Assembly (NCBI RefSeq): GCF_014652375.1
Contig: NZ_BMYR01000010.1
Span: forward strand, 103,236-167,235
Reading direction: 5' to 3'
Origin: Alishewanella tabrizica
GTDB lineage: Bacteria; Pseudomonadota; Gammaproteobacteria; Enterobacterales; Alteromonadaceae
DNA: 64,000 nucleotides
The notes beneath the pieces are model-generated. The model worked only from the letters and a program-made list of their open reading frames with translations, was not told the origin of the DNA and did not search any database. Below, one piece after another: positions 27,125-36,091 of this stretch. Positions within the stretch are counted from its first letter, which is position 1. The number at the start of each line of letters is the position of its first letter. A program made the position numbers and the translations under genes.

Positions 27125-27495
27125 ATAACGTTAGACCTGTCTCATGCTGTTGACGCGTGATTTTACTGATTATTTGTCAGCAAAATAAGGCGGAAGTTCA
27201 ATACTTTCGCCTTGAAAGCAGCGAACTGCTGGAATTAAGTACGTTTTCGGCACTGTATGTTTGTCACTTCTCGTTTCGCTTACAGTACGAGTATTTTGCG
27301 TATTTTCGTCGTCAATACGCTCGTTTTTTACAACTTTATCTCGATTGCCTTTGCCATAATCGTCTACATGCGATTCGTAGCCTGTTAGCACTATATATAA
27401 TCTATCATACTCAATAGCTTGCCTTAAAGGGACGCGTTACTTTTATCGTGAACTTGGTATACTCTACGCATCGTTATTCGTGAAAGAGTGTTTAC
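27125..27495. other. 371-base divergent intergenic region between bepA and perM
   Basis: No convincing gene is seen. Open frames on both strands (86 and 73 codons) lack ribosome-binding sites and homology that I recognise. A good -10 box (TATACT, 27458-27463) lies about 33 bases before the perM ATG. An imperfect hairpin AAGGCG/CGCCTT (27186-27213) lies on the bepA side. Confidence 0.6.
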
Positions 27496-28590
27496 ATGTT
27501 TGATTGGTTAAGAAAGTGGTATACCCATAAATTCTCAGATCCCCAAGTTGTGACGCTTTTTTTAATGTTGCTGCTGGGGTTTCTTGGTATTTATTGGTTA
27601 AGTGGCATGTTAGCGCCGGTATTAGTCGCGATTGCCTTTGCCTATTTACTGGAATGGCCTGTATCTCGATTATGCCGATTGGGCATAAGCCGCGCACTGA
27701 GCACCTCTGCCATTGTCATGGGATTTATGGGGGTGTTGACTTTGGCGTTGATGTGGGTGATGCCATTAGCATGGTACCAAGGCCGCACCTTATTACGTGA
27801 TTTACCGCAAATAATTGAATTAGGGCGCACTTATCTTTTGGAGTTGCCAGAGTTATTCCCTGGGATGGTCAGTGAAGAGCAAATTTTACTGATGATGCAC
27901 AATGTGGATGAGCGTGTGATGGCATTTGGTAAAGATATGTTATCAATGTCTGTCGCGTCGATTGTCGACTTAGTTGCGTTACTTATTTATTTGGTACTGG
28001 TGCCCGTCATGGTCTTTTTTATGCTTAAAGATAAGGCCCAACTTAGTGCGGGATTTGTCCAGTTTTTACCCAATGAACGTAAGCTAATTAGTCAAGTTTG
28101 GCACGAAATGAATGTGCAAATTATGAACTACATTCGCGGTAAAGTGCTGGAGATTTTAATAGTAGGTACCGTGAGTTATGTTGTGTTTTCGTTATTCGGT
28201 TTAAATTATGCCCTGTTATTGGGGGTGCTCGTTGGCTTTTCTGTTCTTATCCCTTATATAGGCGCAGCAGTGGTAACCTTACCGGTAGCTGTCGTTGGGA
28301 TATTTCAGTTTGGTTTTACGGCAGAGTTAGGTTATTTAATGCTAGCGTATGGTATTATCCAAGCCCTCGATGGCAATGTACTGGTACCATTGTTATTTTC
28401 AGAAGTTGTCGATTTGAACCCCGTTTATATTATTATCGCGGTCCTGTTTTTTGGCGGATTATTTGGGTTTTGGGGCATATTTTTTGCTATCCCATTAGCC
28501 TCGTTAGTAAAAGCCACAGTGAATGCGTGGTCAACTCGCGTGTATCCAGCCGAACCCTCTGAAGCAACGCAACCATCCGAGCAAGTATAA
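27496..28590 (+). CDS. perM: AI-2E family transporter (PerM-like)
   Basis: The 364-residue membrane protein has the family pattern of about eight transmembrane helices with the conserved periplasm-facing segment and the late motif GVLVGFSVLIPYIGAAVVTLPV ... QALDGNVLVPLLFSEVVDLNPVYIII ... FFAIPLASLVKA. Family members have been linked to export of AI-2 or small solutes and to Na+/H+ antiport; the substrate here is unknown. Its divergence from bepA mirrors the E. coli arrangement and supports the perM name. Confidence 0.9.
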   Translation: MFDWLRKWYTHKFSDPQVVTLFLMLLLGFLGIYWLSGMLAPVLVAIAFAYLLEWPVSRLCRLGISRALSTSAIVMGFMGVLTLALMWVMPLAWYQGRTLLRDLPQIIELGRTYLLELPELFPGMVSEEQILLMMHNVDERVMAFGKDMLSMSVASIVDLVALLIYLVLVPVMVFFMLKDKAQLSAGFVQFLPNERKLISQVWHEMNVQIMNYIRGKVLEILIVGTVSYVVFSLFGLNYALLLGVLVGFSVLIPYIGAAVVTLPVAVVGIFQFGFTAELGYLMLAYGIIQALDGNVLVPLLFSEVVDLNPVYIIIAVLFFGGLFGFWGIFFAIPLASLVKATVNAWSTRVYPAEPSEATQPSEQV

Positions 28591-28615
28591 TCGACAAAGC
28601 ATAAAAGAAAATAAA

Positions 28616-28642
28616 AGCCCAGACATGTGCTGGGCTCTTTGT
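28616..28642 (+). terminator. Terminator after perM
   Basis: AGCCCAG/CTGGGCT stem (28616-28622 with 28630-28636), preceded by AAAATAAA and followed by CTTTGTTT. Located between perM and the convergent TonB receptor gene, so it may serve both. Confidence 0.75.
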
Positions 28643-28674
28643 TTAAGACGTCGTAAAAGCTAAAGCAAGCAGTC

Positions 28675-30726
28675 TTACCAAAGGTAATCCATACTTAAGC
28701 CCACACTAAGTTGTCGTCCAGGGGCAGGTTCAAAGGCGCGACCATTGGTTTGGTTGACAACTACTGCGCCAATGTTTTGCCGATCGGTAACATTTTGCAA
28801 CTGCAGCCAATAACGAAGTTGCCAACGATTAAGTTGTTGTTGTGCGTACAGTGTCGCGTCAAAGCTAATAGATTCCGGCGCAAAAGCGCTATTTCTATCG
28901 TCAATCGCAATTTGACTGCGGTATTTACTTGCCCAGTCTACAAAAAGCGGCAACGATAGCCACGGTTGATAGGTCAGTTGCCAATAGGCTTCTGTTTTCG
29001 CTACACCGGGTAAACGCTTATCTTGCAATTCTGCCGACACAAAACGTGCATCTAACCATGTAAAGCTGAATTGATGCTTTAAGTGCAGTGAAAGAGCTTG
29101 CTGCACACTCAATTCCACACCTTCACGAGCGGTGTTCCCTGCATTACGATAACTGGTTCGTCCGTTATTACTGCTGGCAACCAGCAATTCATCCTTACTG
29201 CGAATTGAGAACACACTGACACTGGCCGTGGTATTTGCCGCGCGATATTTAATACCACTTTCCCATTGCCTATTTTCGCTGGCTTGTAGTTCAAGATTTA
29301 AACCTGTACCCACCGGTTTATAGGCTAGTTCGGCCAGTGTTGGGGCTTCAAATCCAATACCGGTGCTGACAAACCACGCCCAAGCATCCGCAAATTGGTA
29401 ATTTAAGCCAATGGCAGCTGCATGTTGGTAATAGGTTTTACGTCCACTGTCATCTGGATTTCCAGGCTGGATAAAGAAATCCTCTATTTGATAGTGCAAT
29501 TCCGTGTAGCGTAAACCACCATCTATATTCCATGCTGCGCTGGGTTGATAATTAAAGCGCCAATACAGATCGCGATTCTCCGCTACATTTTGTTCATTTC
29601 TGCGCAGATCACCACGTTGCCCAAACTGATTAACAAAACCACGACGAGCATCATCGCTTTCAACCCAAGCGCCGCCGATTAAATGATTAAATTGCGAGCT
29701 GAGGTGCCATGTTTTTTGCGCGTTTATCCCATGAAAATTACGGTCAAGTGCAATATCCCCGCCTGCTGAGCTAATGGCTTCTCCAGTAAATGCCAATCGC
29801 TGGGTGACTTCACGTTGACCTTGCCAAAGTGCCACCTGCCAGGGTTTTTCACCTTGTTGCTGTAACGATAGGCTAAGCTGTTGCTGACGAGTTGTTTTTG
29901 TTGTATCAAACAGCGTAGCAGGGGCGGCGGTTTGTTCTGGATCCGTTTGCCATTGTGATACTGACAGACTAAGTGGATCTTGAAGCCGAGGATCGTCGGC
30001 AAAATCCACTCGCATCTTTAAGATAAGATCTGGATTTAGTAGACGCTGCCAACCAAATTGTACTTGTTGTTTGCGTGCGGCAGAGTGGGGGCGAAAGCCG
30101 TCAGTTTCAAAATGCTTTGCTGCCAGCTGCCAGCTATCGTGTTCAGTTTGCTGGTTAAGGTTTATTTGATACTGTTGGTGAATATCACTAAACGCCACAC
30201 GTGTGCCAACAGAGGATGGTAGCTGTTCACGGCTTTTAAGCGAAATAACACCGCCAGCGCCATTGCCGTATAGCACTGCCAATGGTCCTCGCAACACCTC
30301 AATTTGACCAATTTTATCAAGTACCACACTGGACAATTGCCCTTGACCATCAGGTGCTGACAACGGGATACCATCTTGTTGTAAATAGAGGCCGCGAATA
30401 CCAAAGGCGCTGCGACTACCAAAGCCACGTACACTCAACCGAGTATCTTGCGCAAAATTGGCACGGCTATCTACCTGCAAACCAGGGATCCCTTGCAAAA
30501 GCTGGCCACTATCAATTAATAATCCTGCCTCAGGCAAGGTACTGATGCTTACGCTTGCCGCAGAATTAAGCCAATTTTGCTGCTGCTGATTGGCCGATAC
30601 GATAATAACTTCAATCGTTTCTTCTGCCGTTCTAGCCGTTTCGGCAGGCATCATAGGCTCTGATGCCGCCGCAGTTGCAGCAAACATCGTGCTTGCTGCT
30701 GTTAACGTTAAGGACTGATTACGCAT
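28675..30726 (-). CDS. TonB-dependent receptor, PqqU/YncD-like
   Basis: The 683-residue outer-membrane receptor has a signal peptide and a plug domain with SVRGFGSRSAFGIRGLYLQQDGIP..PDGQGQ, then IEVLRGPLAVLYGNGAGGVISLKS. A C-terminal beta-barrel ends in aromatic SMDYLW. The plug sequence closely recalls E. coli YncD, now PqqU, the receptor for the redox cofactor PQQ. The gene begins 2 bases after the stop of a PQQ-dependent sugar dehydrogenase on the same strand, so they form an operon. This strongly suggests that it imports PQQ for that enzyme. It has no TonB-box-independent oddities. Confidence 0.88.
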   Translation of the reverse strand: MRNQSLTLTAASTMFAATAAASEPMMPAETARTAEETIEVIIVSANQQQQNWLNSAASVSISTLPEAGLLIDSGQLLQGIPGLQVDSRANFAQDTRLSVRGFGSRSAFGIRGLYLQQDGIPLSAPDGQGQLSSVVLDKIGQIEVLRGPLAVLYGNGAGGVISLKSREQLPSSVGTRVAFSDIHQQYQINLNQQTEHDSWQLAAKHFETDGFRPHSAARKQQVQFGWQRLLNPDLILKMRVDFADDPRLQDPLSLSVSQWQTDPEQTAAPATLFDTTKTTRQQQLSLSLQQQGEKPWQVALWQGQREVTQRLAFTGEAISSAGGDIALDRNFHGINAQKTWHLSSQFNHLIGGAWVESDDARRGFVNQFGQRGDLRRNEQNVAENRDLYWRFNYQPSAAWNIDGGLRYTELHYQIEDFFIQPGNPDDSGRKTYYQHAAAIGLNYQFADAWAWFVSTGIGFEAPTLAELAYKPVGTGLNLELQASENRQWESGIKYRAANTTASVSVFSIRSKDELLVASSNNGRTSYRNAGNTAREGVELSVQQALSLHLKHQFSFTWLDARFVSAELQDKRLPGVAKTEAYWQLTYQPWLSLPLFVDWASKYRSQIAIDDRNSAFAPESISFDATLYAQQQLNRWQLRYWLQLQNVTDRQNIGAVVVNQTNGRAFEPAPGRQLSVGLSMDYLW

Positions 30727-30728
30727 TA

Positions 30729-31844
30729 TTATTTAGCTGCAGTTAAGCGTAATATTTCGCCATCAGCTTGGTCCGTGAGCAAGTAAACTGCACCGTCTGG
30801 CCCTTGTCGAACATCGCGGATCCGCTGTCCAATCATAATACGTTCTTCATGCGTGACTTTTTCACCATCAAGTTCAAGCCGGACTAATTGTAAATACCGT
30901 AATGAGCCGACCAACACGTTGTTTTTCCAGCCGGGCAGGGCATCATTTAAATAAAATGTCATGCCGCTGGGTGCAATAGACGGTACCCAGTAATGCAGCG
31001 GTTGTTCCATGCCTTCTTTAGCCGTTTGGCCAATCTTTCCGCCGCCGTATTCTTCACCATAGGTAATAACTGGCCAACCATAGTTGTAAGTTGCCCGTGC
31101 GACGTTAATTTCATCCCCACCTTGCGGTCCATGCTCATGTGTCCAAAGTTCGCCAGTGGTAGGATGTATGGCAGCGCCTTGAATGTTACGATGACCGTAA
31201 GACCAAATATCGGCTAATCCGGCGTCGTTTTTAACATAAGGATTGTCTTGAGGTACGCTGCCATCTAAGTGCAGTCGGATCACTTTACCATGATGATTAT
31301 CAAGCGTTTGCGCATCATCGCGGCGTTGGCCACGGTCACCCAATGTGATAAACAAATATTGATTATCTTGAATGGCAAGGCGACCACCGAAGTGATGACG
31401 ACTGCTAAATTTCGGAGCGGCACTGAAAATCATTTGTAAATCAGTAATACGATCTTCTTTGAGTGTGGCCAAAACGACCGCCGTGCTGCTGCCATTGCTG
31501 CTGGGTTCGTTGTAACTTAGATAAATTTTACTGTTATTGGCAAAATCGGGATGAAGTAGTACGTCAAATAATCCCCCTTGGCCAGACACTTCAATATCAG
31601 GTAAGCCGGCAAGCGGGGCACTTAAGCTGCCATCTGTGTTAACAAGTCGAAGCTTCCCAGCACGCTCGGTTACCAACATCCGGCCGTCAGGAAGAAACGC
31701 TAATCCCCAAGGATGCTCTAAACCTTTAGCCACCTTTTCTAAGGTTAACGTGGCTTTTTCGGTATTGATGGTTTGCGCCGAGACCAGCGTCGTGGCAAAT
31801 AGCATACCTGTGGCGAATAATGAAAGGGCGAAGGTTTTTTTCAT
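30729..31844 (-). CDS. PQQ-dependent soluble aldose sugar dehydrogenase
   Basis: I start it at the ATG at 31844 (MKKTFALSLFATG), which follows GGAGTC and opens a signal peptide ending near VSAQ. The 371-residue mature-type protein has the family motifs GLEHPWGLAFLPDGRMLVTERAGKLR, HHFGGRLAI, GHRNIQGAA and WTHEHGPQGGDEIN, plus the catalytic His region. These match E. coli YliI (Asd). It oxidises aldose sugars in the periplasm with PQQ. It forms an operon with a PqqU-like receptor. No pqq synthesis genes are in the window. Confidence 0.93.
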   Translation of the reverse strand: MKKTFALSLFATGMLFATTLVSAQTINTEKATLTLEKVAKGLEHPWGLAFLPDGRMLVTERAGKLRLVNTDGSLSAPLAGLPDIEVSGQGGLFDVLLHPDFANNSKIYLSYNEPSSNGSSTAVVLATLKEDRITDLQMIFSAAPKFSSRHHFGGRLAIQDNQYLFITLGDRGQRRDDAQTLDNHHGKVIRLHLDGSVPQDNPYVKNDAGLADIWSYGHRNIQGAAIHPTTGELWTHEHGPQGGDEINVARATYNYGWPVITYGEEYGGGKIGQTAKEGMEQPLHYWVPSIAPSGMTFYLNDALPGWKNNVLVGSLRYLQLVRLELDGEKVTHEERIMIGQRIRDVRQGPDGAVYLLTDQADGEILRLTAAK

Positions 31845-31999
31845 TTCTGACTCCGGTAATAATGGCGAATTCAATAAGCACAAAAGGATCTGTAGCTATT
31901 CAGGGAATTCATTTAGTTATCTTGCTTGATGATGCTAACAAGGGTTGGCATTGGAAGGCAGGCTTTATCCGTTCAAATGCCTGCCAGCCGCGCTAAAGT

Positions 32000-32467
32000 T
32001 CATTGTTGCAGATAATTAAGGACAACTTGATGATGATCTTTCGTTTTAAAGGTATCAAAAATGTGTGCCACGGTACCATCTTGATTGATTAAAAAGCTTA
32101 GCCGATGGATGCCGTCGTATTCTTTACCCATAAACTTCTTTAAGCCCCAAGCGCCGTAAGAAACTGCAACCTGATGATCCTCGTCGGCGAGTAAGGTAAA
32201 GTTAAGGCTATCGCGTTCAGCAAATTTAGCTAATTTAGCTGGACTGTCTGTGCTAATCCCCAGGACATTAACATTATGAGCTTGTAATTCGGTTTTAACG
32301 TCACGTAAGCCGCAGGCTTGAACGGTGCAACCTGGCGTCATGGCCTTGGGATAAAAATAGACTAAAACACGGCTTTGCGATAAACACTCTGCAAGTGATA
32401 CTGCGCGATTCTGTTGATCAAACAAGGTGAATAACGGCGCTTTATCACCTATTGCTAAAGAAATCAT
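32000..32467 (-). CDS. bcp: Thioredoxin-dependent peroxiredoxin (BCP)
   Basis: The 155-residue protein has the BCP peroxidatic motif YFYPKAMTPGCTVQACGLRD, with peroxidatic Cys and resolving Cys five residues apart. It reduces hydrogen peroxide and organic peroxides using thioredoxin. It sits 23 bases downstream of gcvR on the same strand, the arrangement seen in E. coli. Length matches (E. coli 156). Confidence 0.95.
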   Translation of the reverse strand: MISLAIGDKAPLFTLFDQQNRAVSLAECLSQSRVLVYFYPKAMTPGCTVQACGLRDVKTELQAHNVNVLGISTDSPAKLAKFAERDSLNFTLLADEDHQVAVSYGAWGLKKFMGKEYDGIHRLSFLINQDGTVAHIFDTFKTKDHHQVVLNYLQQ

Positions 32468-32490
32468 AAGGTATCCTTATTTATGGCTTA

Positions 32491-33012
32491 CTAAATTTGT
32501 GCTTGAAAGTGCCCAGTGAGACCAAGTTGCTGCATAAGCACGGTTAATTCCGCTTCGATTCTCACGGCCGCAATACCTTCAGGTAATTCAACGGTCATTT
32601 GAGTGCGCATCATTACGCCACTTGGGCCAGACCGGGTTTCTGACTGTAACGAACCAATATAGATATTATGGCTTGCCAATAATCCTGTTATGGCACCCAG
32701 TGTACCCACTCTGTCTGGACCCGAGTAATCTAGCACGTAATGCGCGACAACCTGTGTTCTCGGTGTGCCCGTAGTACGTTTGCTCATGGTGGTTAGATCA
32801 AGTTCGAGTCCTAAGGCGGGTAGCATATGCTCAATGCGGCTGATGGCGGGCAGATCGCCTGCTAATAACATGATAAAAGTAAACTCACTGCCAAAAATGG
32901 CCATACGGCTGTCGATAATATTGCAATTACATTCAGTTACCAAGCGCGCTAGCTTACTGACAATACCGGTTCGGTCTGGCCCAATAGCCGTAACCACGAG
33001 TTGTTGGGGCAT
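32491..33012 (-). CDS. gcvR: Glycine cleavage system transcriptional repressor
   Basis: The 173 residues consist of two ACT domains (VVTAIGPDRTGIVSKLARLVTECNCNIIDSRMAI and LDYSGPDRVGTLGAITGLLASHNIYIGSLQSE), as in GcvR. In E. coli it binds glycine and GcvA to repress gcvTHP. It has no DNA-binding domain, consistent with action through a partner. Co-transcribed with bcp and divergent from dapA, the standard gammaproteobacterial order. Confidence 0.93.
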   Translation of the reverse strand: MPQQLVVTAIGPDRTGIVSKLARLVTECNCNIIDSRMAIFGSEFTFIMLLAGDLPAISRIEHMLPALGLELDLTTMSKRTTGTPRTQVVAHYVLDYSGPDRVGTLGAITGLLASHNIYIGSLQSETRSGPSGVMMRTQMTVELPEGIAAVRIEAELTVLMQQLGLTGHFQAQI

Positions 33013-33191
33013 AATAGTCCTGTTATCTTGATAAAAAGCATGAAATTAAGAGCTTGCGCGCAGTTTAGCATACCCAATTTGAATGTCATCTACACAGCTA
33101 AAGCAACGGTTGGGCTAATGCTTTCTTGTGTTTAATGCCTACTAACTTTAACATAGGGTTCTTTTTTATATCTTTATGGAGCCGCAGTAGC

Positions 33192-34103
33192 ATGTTCAGT
33201 GGGAGTATCGTTGCCCTGGTGACACCGATGACCGCCGACGGTCAGGTTGATTTTGATAGTTTGCAACAGTTAGTCGCCTTTCATCTTGAACAGGGAAGCG
33301 ATGGATTAGTGATCATGGGGACGACGGGGGAAGCGGCTACCTTAAGCCTTGCCGAACAATATGCGGTTATGGCCAAGGTCTGTCGCCAAGTAGCAGGTAA
33401 CATTCCGGTATTGGCCGGAAATGGAGCCATGTCAACCAGTGATGCGATTGCCAAAACACAATTTTTTGCCGATTTGCCTATTGATGGTTATTTAACGGTA
33501 ACCCCTTTTTACAACAAACCCACCCAAAAAGGCATGCTGGCGCATTTTACCGCCGTGGCCGCGGCAACCAGCAAACCTATAGTGTTATATAACGTGCCGG
33601 GCCGAACGGGAGTTGATTTGTTGCCAGAAACGGTAGCCGCACTTGCTACAATTCCAAACATCGTTGGCATTAAAGAAGCGACAGGTTCATTGAGTCGTTT
33701 AGCTGAGTTACAAGCAGTATGTCCTACAGATTTCAGTTTACTCAGTGGTGATGACGCCACTTTTGCACAATTTCTTCTTGCCGGTGGGCACGGCGTGATA
33801 TCGGTGACTGCCAATGTGGCACCGGCGGCTATGTCGGCTATTTGCCAAGCCGCTGCGCGCAGCGATAAAACTGAGGTTGTGGCGCAAGATCAGCGCCTGC
33901 AAGCGCTCCATCGCGACTTATTTATCGAATCTAACCCCATTCCAACAAAATGGGCATTGTGGCGAATGGGGCTTATTACATCAGATTTTCTGCGTTTACC
34001 CCTGACACAATTGGAACCAATTAACATTGCTATAATCGAACAGGCATTACAACAAGCCGGGATACATTATCAAGACCGGAACTCATTATCAGGAGTAGTA
34101 TAG
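33192..34103 (+). CDS. dapA: 4-hydroxy-tetrahydrodipicolinate synthase
   Basis: The start is set at the ATG at 33192 (MFSGSIVALVTPM), which matches the family and follows GGAG at 10 bases; an in-frame upstream extension is not conserved. The 303-residue enzyme shows GTTGEAATL, the catalytic tyrosine in YNVPGRTG and the Schiff-base lysine in GIKEATGS. It condenses pyruvate and aspartate semialdehyde in the diaminopimelate/lysine pathway. bamC starts directly after its stop, so the two are co-transcribed as in E. coli. It is divergent from gcvR-bcp. Confidence 0.96.
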   Translation: MFSGSIVALVTPMTADGQVDFDSLQQLVAFHLEQGSDGLVIMGTTGEAATLSLAEQYAVMAKVCRQVAGNIPVLAGNGAMSTSDAIAKTQFFADLPIDGYLTVTPFYNKPTQKGMLAHFTAVAAATSKPIVLYNVPGRTGVDLLPETVAALATIPNIVGIKEATGSLSRLAELQAVCPTDFSLLSGDDATFAQFLLAGGHGVISVTANVAPAAMSAICQAAARSDKTEVVAQDQRLQALHRDLFIESNPIPTKWALWRMGLITSDFLRLPLTQLEPINIAIIEQALQQAGIHYQDRNSLSGVV

Positions 34104-35171
34104 GTGCAAAAGTGGGCCCAAGGTTGTGTTGCTGCCAGTGTGCTGTTAAGCGGCTGTGCAGTATTTGACAAAACACCAGCAGAGACAAACGACGTAAAGC
34201 AGGTGACTCTGCGGATTCCAGAAGGGATGGCGGTGCCAAATCAACCCTCTGCTTTTGATATTCCTAATGTTACGCTTCCTGCAGGTAACGCCGCCGTTGT
34301 TGCTAATAAACGTTCTCCAACGTTAATTTTAGCGACCGCGAGCAGCAGTCGTTTAGATGAAGAAGAAACCTTGTCACGCGTGTGGTTTGAACGTAATGAT
34401 TATACCGGTGACATCAAGCCGTTTATTATTGCACAAATGCAGCAGTTTTTTGCTGCGCAAAATGTCAGCCTAACACAGGTGGATACCGCGGGATTACGTT
34501 ACGAAACCGGTTGGATCCAACGCTCGCGTGAAGCAGGTTTTTGGTTTTGGAAATCTGAAAACGCAGTTGATCAAGTGCGCTATGCGATTGAATTAGCACC
34601 ACGGCCACATGGTCGTAGTCTTAGTATGACAACGACGTTATTAGAGCATGAATATTTTATTCCAGGCGAAGCGCTTAATGCCATGGATATCAAAGCAAAT
34701 GAAGTTAATATTTTAAATCGGGTAATTAACCAAGTTGCTATATCAGAAGCACAAATTGCGCGTGAACAACGTGCCCAAGTTGCAGATGTCTCGCTAGAGC
34801 CTGGTCTTGATCAAGCGGGTAACCCGGCGCTGATTACCAGCCAACCTATTGATGTTGTTTGGTCACAACTTGAATTGCTTTTCCCCGAGCTAAATATCAC
34901 GGTAACGGATTTTGATCGTTCAGTATTTACGTATTATATTAACTACACCACACCTGAAAGAGGTTTCTGGCGCACTGTTACCTTCAGAGATGGGCCAGCC
35001 AGCTTGCCACTACTTAATGGCGATTATCAAATTGTGCTGTCACGTAATGCGAATAACGGTACAGCCATTTCGTGGTTGAACAAAGACGGGCAACTGCTAT
35101 CTGCTGCTGAGGTTACAGCGTTATATGATCCCCTTGTGGTGACTATTCGTGCTGTGGGTGCTGAGTTATAA
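34104..35171 (+). CDS. bamC: Outer membrane protein assembly factor BamC
   Basis: The 355-residue lipoprotein has a signal peptide with lipobox LLSGC (Cys18), the conserved unstructured N-terminal region (VTLRIPEGMAVPNQPSAFDIP) that binds BamD, and two helix-grip domains. It is an accessory subunit of the BAM complex. Translation begins at GTG immediately after the dapA stop, with AGGAG inside the end of dapA. Similar in size to E. coli BamC (344). Confidence 0.93.
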   Translation: MQKWAQGCVAASVLLSGCAVFDKTPAETNDVKQVTLRIPEGMAVPNQPSAFDIPNVTLPAGNAAVVANKRSPTLILATASSSRLDEEETLSRVWFERNDYTGDIKPFIIAQMQQFFAAQNVSLTQVDTAGLRYETGWIQRSREAGFWFWKSENAVDQVRYAIELAPRPHGRSLSMTTTLLEHEYFIPGEALNAMDIKANEVNILNRVINQVAISEAQIAREQRAQVADVSLEPGLDQAGNPALITSQPIDVVWSQLELLFPELNITVTDFDRSVFTYYINYTTPERGFWRTVTFRDGPASLPLLNGDYQIVLSRNANNGTAISWLNKDGQLLSAAEVTALYDPLVVTIRAVGAEL

Positions 35172-35189
35172 TAACCACTAAAAAGTCAT

Positions 35190-35217
35190 TTGCGATCAGG
35201 CCAAAGCCCATTATACT
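35190..35217 (+). promoter_or_regulatory. Probable purC promoter
   Basis: TTGCGA (35190-35195) and TATACT (35212-35217) are separated by 16 bases and lie about 40 bases ahead of the purC start. No clear PurR box is seen. Confidence 0.55.
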
Positions 35218-35255
35218 TTGCGCCTGATTTTAGTGCCTGCCGATCGGAGTGGAAA

Positions 35256-35972
35256 ATGGTCCAAAAGACAACTGAGCTGTACCGTGGAAAAGCCAAAACA
35301 GTGTATAACACCACAGATGACAATTTGTTAGTGTTGCACTTTCGCAATGATACCTCTGCTTTTGATGGCGAGCGTATTGAGCAGCTTGATCGTAAAGGCA
35401 TGATCAATAACAAATTTAACTACTTTATTATGCAAAAGCTTGAACAAGCAGGGATCCCTACTCAAGTTCAACAGCTATTAAGCGATGATGAAGTATTGGT
35501 TAAAAAGTTGCAGATGATCCCTGTAGAGTGTGTTGTGCGCAATTATGCAGCTGGCTCATTAGTGCGGCGTTTAGGCGTAACTGAAGGCACGGCCTTGACT
35601 CCGGCCACCTTTGAGCTTTTTTTGAAAAATGATGCTTTGCATGATCCTATGGTCAACGAATCGTTAGCCATATCATTCGGTTGGGCTACTGCCGAGCAAC
35701 TGGCTAAGATGAAGCAATTAACTTACCGGGCAAATGAAGTGTTATCTGCTTTATTCGCGGACGCTGGCATGATGTTGGTTGATTTTAAATTAGAGTTTGG
35801 TTTATTTAATGGTGATATTGTCTTAGGTGACGAGTTTTCACCGGATGGCTGCCGATTATGGGATCAGGCTACGCGTAAAAAATTAGACAAAGATCGCTTT
35901 AGACAAGGACTAGGTGGTGTTGTTGAAGCCTATGAAGAAGTCGCGCAACGCCTTGGCGTAAACCTTGATTAA
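35256..35972 (+). CDS. purC: Phosphoribosylaminoimidazole-succinocarboxamide synthase
   Basis: The ATG at 35256 follows CGGAGTGGAAA and gives the standard start ([16 protein letters not shown]). The 238-residue SAICAR synthetase has [32 protein letters not shown] and [12 protein letters not shown] motifs. It joins aspartate to CAIR in purine synthesis. Its length equals the E. coli enzyme (237). It has its own promoter and is closed by a terminator at 36024-36050. Confidence 0.97.
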   Translation: MVQKTTELYRGKAKTVYNTTDDNLLVLHFRNDTSAFDGERIEQLDRKGMINNKFNYFIMQKLEQAGIPTQVQQLLSDDEVLVKKLQMIPVECVVRNYAAGSLVRRLGVTEGTALTPATFELFLKNDALHDPMVNESLAISFGWATAEQLAKMKQLTYRANEVLSALFADAGMMLVDFKLEFGLFNGDIVLGDEFSPDGCRLWDQATRKKLDKDRFRQGLGGVVEAYEEVAQRLGVNLD

Positions 35973-36023
35973 TTTCGATTAGTCCGGGTGTTTATGCTGC
36001 TGCATCAGGATGTAATATGTTAG

Positions 36024-36050
36024 ATAAAGCCACCTGCGGGTGGCTTTATG
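36024..36050 (+). terminator. Terminator after purC
   Basis: ATAAAGCCACC/GGTGGCTTTAT stem (36024-36034 with 36039-36049) with 4-base loop; the T-rich part is inside the stem and the tail is weak. Confidence 0.75.
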
Positions 36051-36091
36051 CTTAACTTAGCTCAAAAGATGGTTTTAGCTCAGGAGAACAC

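Noticed and set aside
27157..27417. Small genes on either strand between bepA and perM
   Set aside because: Both frames lack ribosome-binding sites and family similarity. The minus-strand one begins with GTG inside an AT-rich promoter-like stretch.
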